From Fratercula arctica (Eukaryota > Chordata > Aves > Charadriiformes > Alcidae), in NCBI GenBank assembly GCA_947846985.1, contig CANTUZ010000021.1, positions 364,711 to 428,710 on the forward strand: a DNA stretch of 64,000 nt, read 5' to 3'. A program made the position numbers and the translations under genes. Shown piece by piece: positions 58,213-64,000 of this stretch; position 1 is the first letter of the stretch, and the number at the start of each line of letters is the position of its first letter. The notes below the pieces were generated by a model. That model saw only the letters and a program-made list of their open reading frames with translations, was not told where the DNA came from and ran no database searches.

Positions 58213-59374
58213 TCATAGAATCATAGAATGGTTTGGGTTGGAAGGGACCTTAAAGATCATCCAGTTCCAGCCCCCCGGCCCTGGGCAGGGACACCTCCCA
58301 CTAGACCAGGTTGCTCAAAGTCCCATCCAACTTGGTCTTGAACCCTCCAGGGATGGGGCATCGACAAATTCTCTGGGCAATCTGTTCCAGTGCCTCACCA
58401 CCCTCACAGTAAAGAATTTCTTCCTAATATCTAATCTAAATCTACCCTCTTTCAGCTTGAAACTATTACCCCTCGTCCTATCACTACACTCCCTGATAAA
58501 GACCTTTCCTGTAGGCTCCCTTTAAGTACTGAAAGTCTGCAAGAAGCTCTCCCCGGAGCCTTCTCTCCTCCAGGCTGAACAACCCCAGCTCTCTCAGCCT
58601 GTCTTCATGGTCCTTCCTTGGACTCACTCCAACAGGTCCATGTCCTTCTTATGTTGGGGGCCCCAGAGCTGGAGGCAGTACTGCAGGTGGGGTCTCACCA
58701 GAGCAGAGCAGAGCAGAGGGGCAGAATCACCTCCCTTGACCTGGTGGCCACGGTACTTTTAATGTAGCCCAGGATACGGTTGGCTTTCTGGGCTGCGAGC
58801 GCACATTGCCAGCTCATGTCCAGCTTTTCATCCACCAGTACCCGCAAGCATTTCTCGTCAGGGCTGCTCTCAATCCATTCTCTGTCCAGCCTGTATTGAT
58901 ACTGGGGGCTGCCCTGACCCAGGTGCAGGACCTTGCACTTGGCCTTGTTGAATCTCATGAGGTACACATGGACTGCCCACTTCTCGAGCCTGTCCAGGTC
59001 CCTCTGGGTGGCATCCAGTCCCTCAGGTGTGTCAACTGCACCACGCAGCTTGGTGTCATCTGCAAACTTGCTGGGGGTGCACTCAATCCCACTGTCTATG
59101 TCATGGATGAAGATATTAAACAGCAGCGGTCCCAGTACTGACACCTACAGGACACCACTTGTCACCAATCTCTACCTGGACATTGAGCCATTTCTAATAA
59201 AATTATAATTAAAAATAGGTTCATTTGAAGCCAAATAATTTGCTCTAAAACAACACACAAAACCTCTGGCTTGTCATAAATATTAGATCATTAAGTATTT
59301 CTGCTGCTGCAGCTGGGACAACTCGGATCCAAAAGCAAGTTGCAGGTACAGCCAGCTTCTTAAATTACTTCACA
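58213..59374 (-). repeat. Inverted repeat, right arm (1,162 bp)
   Basis: Partner of 39504-40665. The outer border coincides with the CR1 3' tail, and the inner border (59374) lies where CR1 RT sequence resumes. About five mismatches. Confidence 0.93.
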
Positions 59375-60955
59375 TATAAGATGTGAAGGTAGATGATGTC
59401 TGTTGCTCTCCCCTTATCCACCAACTCTGTGACCCCACCATAGAAGGTCACCAAATTTGTCAGGCATGACTTGCACTTCATGAAGCCATGTTGGCTGTCG
59501 CTGATCACCTCCTTATTTTCCATGTGCCTTAGCAGAGATTCCAGGAGGATCTGCTCCATGATCTTGCTGGGCACAGAGGTGAGAGTGACTGGCCTGTTGT
59601 TCCATGGATTTTCATTTTTCCCTTTTTGACAGCGGGGGTTACGTTTCCCCCTTTCCAGTCTGCAGGAACTTCACCAGACTGCCACAAATTTTCAAATATA
59701 ATGGAAAGCAGCTTGTCAACTTCATCCACCGGTTCCCTCAGGACCTGTGGATGGATTTCATCAGGTCCCATGGACTTGTGTACCTTCAGGTTCCTTAGAT
59801 GGTCTCATATTTGATCTTAACAAACAACGGGCAGTTTTTTATTCTCATAGTCCCTGCCTTTGCCTTCTACAAGTTTGGCAGTGTGGTTAGAACCCTTGCC
59901 AGTGAAAACCGAGGTGAAAAGTCATTGAGTAACTCAGGCTTCTCCATATCCTGGGTGACCAGGTCTCCTGTTTCCTTCTGGAGATGGCCCGCCCGCATCT
60001 TCCCTAGTCTTGCCTTTATTTCTGACATACTTACAGAAGTTTTTCTTGTTGCCCTTGATGTCTCTGGCCAGATTCAATTCTATCTGGGTTTTAGCTTGCC
60101 TCATCTGGTTCATGGTCACTCGGACAGTTTCTCTGTATTCCTCCCAGGCTTCCTGTCCTTGCTTCAACCCTCTGTAGACCTCTTTTTTTCTTTTGAGCAT
60201 GTATAGGAGCTCCATGCAGGCCTCCCGGCTTTTTTTTTGCCTGACTTCTTCTTTCTTGGGATGAACCGCTCCTGAGCTTGGAGGAGGTGATCCTTGAATA
60301 CTAACCAGCTTCCTTCCTTCCTCCAATACCTTATCCCATGGAACCCTACCAAACAGATCCCTCAAGATGCCAAAGTCTGCTCTCCTGAAGTCCAGGGTAG
60401 TGAGCTTGCTGCATGCCCTTTTCACTGTCCTAAGGATCTTGAACTCTACCATTTCGTGATCACTGCAGGCAAGGCTACTCTTGACCTTTACATTCCCCGC
60501 CAGCCATCGTTGTTGGTAAAGACAAGGTCCAGCATAGTTCCTCTCCCCATTGGTTCCTCTACCACTTGGAGAAAGAAGTTGTCATTGATGCATTCCAAGA
60601 ACTTTCTGGATTGCCTGTGCCCTGCTTTTTTGTCCCTCCAACAGATATCAGGCTGGTTTGAGTCCCCGATGAGGACCAAGGCCTGTGAACGCAATACCGC
60701 TCCTATCTGTCTATAGAGGGCAACACCCCCTCCTTGTCTCCCTTGCCTGTCCTTCCCCAAAAGCCTGTATCCCTCCATTTTAACAATCCAGTCCTTGGAG
60801 CCATTCCACCATGTCTCTGTGATGCGAATGAGATCATTGCCCTGGAGATATATCTCTGCCTCCTTTTGTCTGTTCCCCAAGCTAAGTGCTTTTGCATAGA
60901 GGCACTTAAAGCTGGGTCCCATTTGAAGCTGACTTACTGTCTGGAGTGGCTGCAA
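59375..60955 (-). pseudogene. CR1 ORF2 remnant: endonuclease and part of RT
   Basis: Endonuclease region shows RITETWWNGSKDW, GKDRQGRQGGG and LIGDSNQPDICW (60955-60488). Thumb and RT parts follow in several frames ([23 protein letters not shown] near 59500). Multiple frameshifts make it non-coding. Confidence 0.88.
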
Positions 60956-61399
60956 TTCATTTGTGCTGCTCTCCAGGTGGCCTTCCTCTGAGGTGTTTTA
61001 CCTGTGTTTCCCCATGAGCTCCTATTCTCTCTGGAGCTCCTGACTCATCTGCATAAGACCGAGTGTTCTGCAGTGTACACAGCACATCTCAGAGCAACAG
61101 GCTGAGGGCCCTTGCTAGTGCCCCATCCTCAAACCTTGGTGTGTAATCCCTTGGCTACCATGGGAAAGCCTGATAATAGCCTACTCCTCCATCAAGTCTA
61201 GTTTAAAGCTCGGTTAATGAGTCCCACTTGCTCATGAGCAAAGACTCTCTTCCCCCTTTGATAAAGATGAACCCCATCTGACGTCAGCAAGCCTGGTGCT
61301 GTGTAGGCCATCCCATTGTCAAAAAAACCAAAACTGTGTTGGTGACACCAGCCATGGAGCCATATATTAACAGACTGAGTAAGTCTGTTTCTTCCAGTG

Positions 61400-62156
61400 T
61401 CACTGCTTGTAACTGGAAGAAGAGAAGGAAAGACAACCCCTTACTAACTGTCTCAAGGCCATGAAGTCTCTTTTAATCACCCTTGGTCTACATTTTGCCA
61501 CTTGACCATGACCCACATGGAAGAGAAGGAGTGGGTAATAGTCTGAGGGATGTACCAGGCTGGGAAGTTTCCTAGTGATGTCCCTAACCCGGGCCCCAGG
61601 GAGGCACCAGACTTCCCTAAGGGGAGGGTCTGCTGGGCATATTGGACCCTCTGTTCCCCTCAGAAGGGAGTCTCCCACAACTATAATACGTCTTTTCTTC
61701 CTCGGAGGTGGTGTAAAACAGGGGGTAGGCCTTTCCGGTCCTGTCAGCTTCTCTAGTGTAGTTGGACCATCTTCCACATCATCCATTGGCTGGCCTTACC
61801 TCATCCAGCGCCTCATACCTATTGTACAGAGGCACCTGAGTAGGTAACGTGGGCAAGGAGGGGGTTCTCTTGCGACTCCTAGCATGGACTTGCCTCCGTT
61901 CACAGCTCTCCATTTGGCCACCACCTTCAGCCTGGTGGGGGGAGGATATGGGATCCCCTTTATCTTGTTTTTTTTCTGGTGTCTGTCCCTGTTTCTCTCT
62001 CAGAGAGGTCAGAGCATGATCCCACCAGTCTATTTCTTTCTCACACTCCCTGGTGCTCCTTAGCCTTTCTACTTCCCCTCTTAGCTCTGCCACCAGGCCA
62101 AGCAGATTGTCCACCTGGTCACACCTCACGCAGGTGTCATCTCTACTACTGTCCAT
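61400..62156 (-). pseudogene. CR1 ORF1: coiled coil plus esterase, frameshifted
   Basis: The N-terminal part (62156-61779) starts MDSSRDDTCVRCDQ and has a coiled-coil-like LVAELRGEVERLRS. The second part (61786-61400) has RRIIVVGDSLLRGTEGP, the GDSL-type esterase block, and PGARVRDITRKLPSL. The two frames overlap by a few bases, so one indel near 61780 separates them. The esterase is cut short compared with the copy at 3005-3712. Confidence 0.85.
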
Positions 62157-62611
62157 TAGCTGTGTAAGGTTGTGGCACTCCCTGCAGCCTGAGACCTAGG
62201 TGGCTGCATGTTTCCATGGGAGCTCTTTCTGTGTGGCTACATCTACTCTGGCAAGTCCAGAGGACATAGCTTTCTGCTGGGTGGAAACCATGGCTAAGGT
62301 CTCTCACCAGCTGAACTCCCCTCTGAGCTGGCAGAGCTTTCTGTGGCCCTTCCTGTGAGTCCTTCCACATAAACTGCTGGGCAAACTGCCATGCCATGCC
62401 CTGGCTGTTTGCCCATCCTGGTCACTGCACTCCTGGTTGCCACACTCCCTTGTGCTGCCTTTTAGGCAAGTGGGGTGGCCACTGTTGCTTCTGGCCCCAC
62501 CCCCACCTCGCCAGTCACCCTTGTGCCAACTGCTGGCTCCCTGTGGGTCCCTGCACTGCCCTGAACTTTCCCCGCCACAAAAAAGCTCAGGAAAAGCCCC
62601 TGCCTCCCACA

Positions 62612-62745
62612 ATCACCAGGCTCGCTGGAGCGTGTCCAGAGGAGCATCACAAAAATGATCAGAAGGATGGAACACTTCTCCTGTGAGGACAGGCTGAGAA
62701 AGTTGGGGTTGTTCAGCCTGGAGAAGAGAAGGCTCCAGGGAGACT
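62612..62745 (+). mobile_element. CR1: Small CR1 3'-region fragment, opposite orientation
   Basis: Plus-strand CR1 ORF2 C-terminal words (gagcgtgtccagaggagc, gacaggctgagaaagttggg, ttcagcctggagaagagaaggct). It abuts head-to-head with the 5' UTR of the long minus-strand CR1. Confidence 0.8.
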
Positions 62746-63544
62746 AATCTCACTAATGAAGAGATATGTAGAAAGAAGAAATCCTGTTATACCACTGGAA
62801 GTTTGTCATGTAAAGATGGTTATTGTCTGTCCTTCTTCCTGTGATGTAGTGTGATTATTAGCTTAATTTGCTGTATGCATGTCTCTTCTTTATTTTGTGA
62901 ATCCTAGATGCATTCAGCACGAGACAGATGGTAACCTACACAGTTTAACTACAATGATGTTTCCTTTTGACTTGCTCACATGGGGCTTTAAGATTTTCTT
63001 TGTATTCAGCCCAGAGTAAAAGGTAAATATTTAATAAAGCTGAGTCAAAACCAGCTGCCCTCTGTTCCCTTTATAGTCCAGATCATAAACAGGTACTTAC
63101 AAAGAGAAATTCCTCTCATAATGATGCAGACATTTGCTCTAGAACCTGTTTATTCTCCAAAAGTGCTAAGTTGCCTGCACTGTCTATAAAGGTAAAACAG
63201 GGCAAGCTGCTTTTATGAAGTTGTCTACATTGTAGACAGATAAAAGCAGATGAGATCAATCCTATGACAATCTCAGAGACTGCAGAGAGCATAACTGGTA
63301 AATTGTAGATCAATTAATTTGAACTCCATCTGTGAGGGGATTCTGCTTCAACTCTTTTTGCCTATGTATAAGGATCTAGAACCATTTGAGATCACAGAAA
63401 CAGAAACCTGCAAGTATAGAAATTCATTCACTCTCTCGATATGATCTTGCCAAATGCTGCATTTCCAGCTGTGTAAAAAAGTTTGTCCTCATTTGTGCCC
63501 TGCTAAGTTACAGGTTGTGGCTTTTGCTCTATGTTAGAATTTCT
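62746..63544. other. Unassigned region
   Basis: No gene recognised. A donor-like site on the minus strand near 63100 was examined and rejected as an exon. Confidence 0.4.
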
Positions 63545-63885
63545 GTCAAAACTGAGAATTTCACCTTGTCATCCTTGTAACTCCCCTTCAAGTTGTTCCA
63601 GGTAGCTATTAGATCACCTCTTAGCTTTCTCACTAAACAAAACAAGACCAGAACTATTCTCAGAATCTGTACTATAGAACACTGTTGACCATATCGGTAG
63701 GCCTCTGCTGGACTCTCTCCAGGTTCTTTCAGCCCAACCTGAGCCAGGGTGCTCAAAACTGAACACAGTATTCCAGGTGTGACTATGTGAGCCCTGCATG
63801 TGAGCGATATTTATATCCTTCAATCTGCTAGCCATAATACTTTTGTGATAGTCCAGAATACAGTTTGCTTTATTTACAATAATCA
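63545..63885 (-). mobile_element. CR1: Very old CR1 fragment
   Basis: Highly diverged minus-strand CR1: tctgctggactctctccaggttctttc, gctcaaaactgaacacagtattccaggtgtg, and catccttgtaactccccttcaagtt are recognisable reverse-strand CR1 words. Confidence 0.75.
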
Positions 63886-64000
63886 CAGAATCGTAGGGTC
63901 GGAGATCATGTAGTCCACCCCCGCCAAAGCAGGTTATCCTAGAGCAGGCTGGACAGGGACATGTACAGGTGGGTTTTGAATGTCTCCAGAGACGGAGACC
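63886..64000 (-). mobile_element. CR1: CR1 3' end, cut by the window edge
   Basis: Tail-proximal sequence (cacagaatcgtagggtcgg) followed by the usual CR1 3' UTR and the end of ORF2 (ctccagagacggagacc). It runs out of the window. Confidence 0.85.

Larger units (their letters stand above)
58213..62610 (-). mobile_element. CR1: CR1 LINE, long copy with a foreign 180-bp insert
   Basis: From the 3' tail (58213) to the 5' UTR (about 62160-62610). ORF2 pieces: C terminus and RT end (58213-59195), RT middle (59375-59771) and endonuclease (60488-60955). ORF1 lies at 61400-62156 in two frames. Between the two RT pieces sit 59196-59374, which are not CR1, and the RT segment around SKAFDTVSH is missing. 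The whole part 58213-59374 is the inverted copy of 39504-40665. Confidence 0.92.

Noticed and set aside
39504..59374. Inverted repeats as terminal repeats of one giant DNA transposon
   Set aside because: The arms consist mainly of a CR1 fragment with its flank, have no transposase between them, and no target duplication was seen. An inverted segmental duplication explains them better.
63101..63138. Minus-strand exon candidate with strong donor GTAAGT
   Set aside because: Wrong phase for joining the GT6 exons, a poor acceptor, and no recognisable protein motif.

Overview
The window is vertebrate and most probably avian. It is crowded with CR1 LINEs, many ending in the avian/reptilian 3' octamer-type tail (attctatg repeats). 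It also holds three solo LTRs with 5-bp target duplications, one nearly complete gammaretrovirus-like endogenous retrovirus (ERV), and a split host gene on the minus strand for a GT6-family (ABO/GGTA1/GBGT1-like) glycosyltransferase. The species cannot be fixed from the sequence alone.

Layout. 1-5140: a long minus-strand CR1 (ORF2, ORF1, CpG-rich 5' UTR), split by a solo LTR at 3969-4450. 5141-13589: ERV on the plus strand, with gag, pro-pol, an extra 186-residue ORF, env and a complete 3' LTR. Its 5' end is aberrant: an env tail, polypurine tract and the first 88 bp of an LTR stand where a full 5' LTR should be. 13590-20620: mostly unassigned DNA with a 5'-truncated CR1 (13860-14376) and a solo LTR (15390-16137). 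20625-23766: plus-strand CR1. 21737-27619: first copy of a 5,883-bp segmental duplication, repeated at 47039-52921 with about ten mismatches and no net indel. 27620-39503: unassigned DNA, a solo ERVL-type LTR (30426-31016) and CR1s.

39504-59374: the GT6 locus. Reading right to left on the minus strand, I find two 39-bp stem exons (55170-55208 and 51430-51468), a 36-bp exon (45731-45766), a 135-bp exon (42933-43067) and the 676-bp catalytic exon (41328-42003). All have GT/AG borders and one consistent splice phase, and the reading frame is open. The 5' exons (cytoplasmic tail and transmembrane anchor) were not found. The locus is bracketed by an inverted repeat of 1,162 bp (39504-40665 and 58213-59374). 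It contains the right copy of the 5.9-kb duplication, whose left copy carries an orphan duplicate of one stem exon. 58213-62610 is a second long minus-strand CR1. The window ends with CR1 fragments.

Most noteworthy: (1) the ERV carries an intact Cys/His-rich ORF between pol and env, where simple gammaretroviruses have none, and a transmembrane subunit with CX7CC in place of CX6CC; (2) the GT6 gene has an unusual substrate-specificity tripeptide (TAS) and sits inside very recent direct and inverted duplications whose break points fall largely in CR1 sequence.
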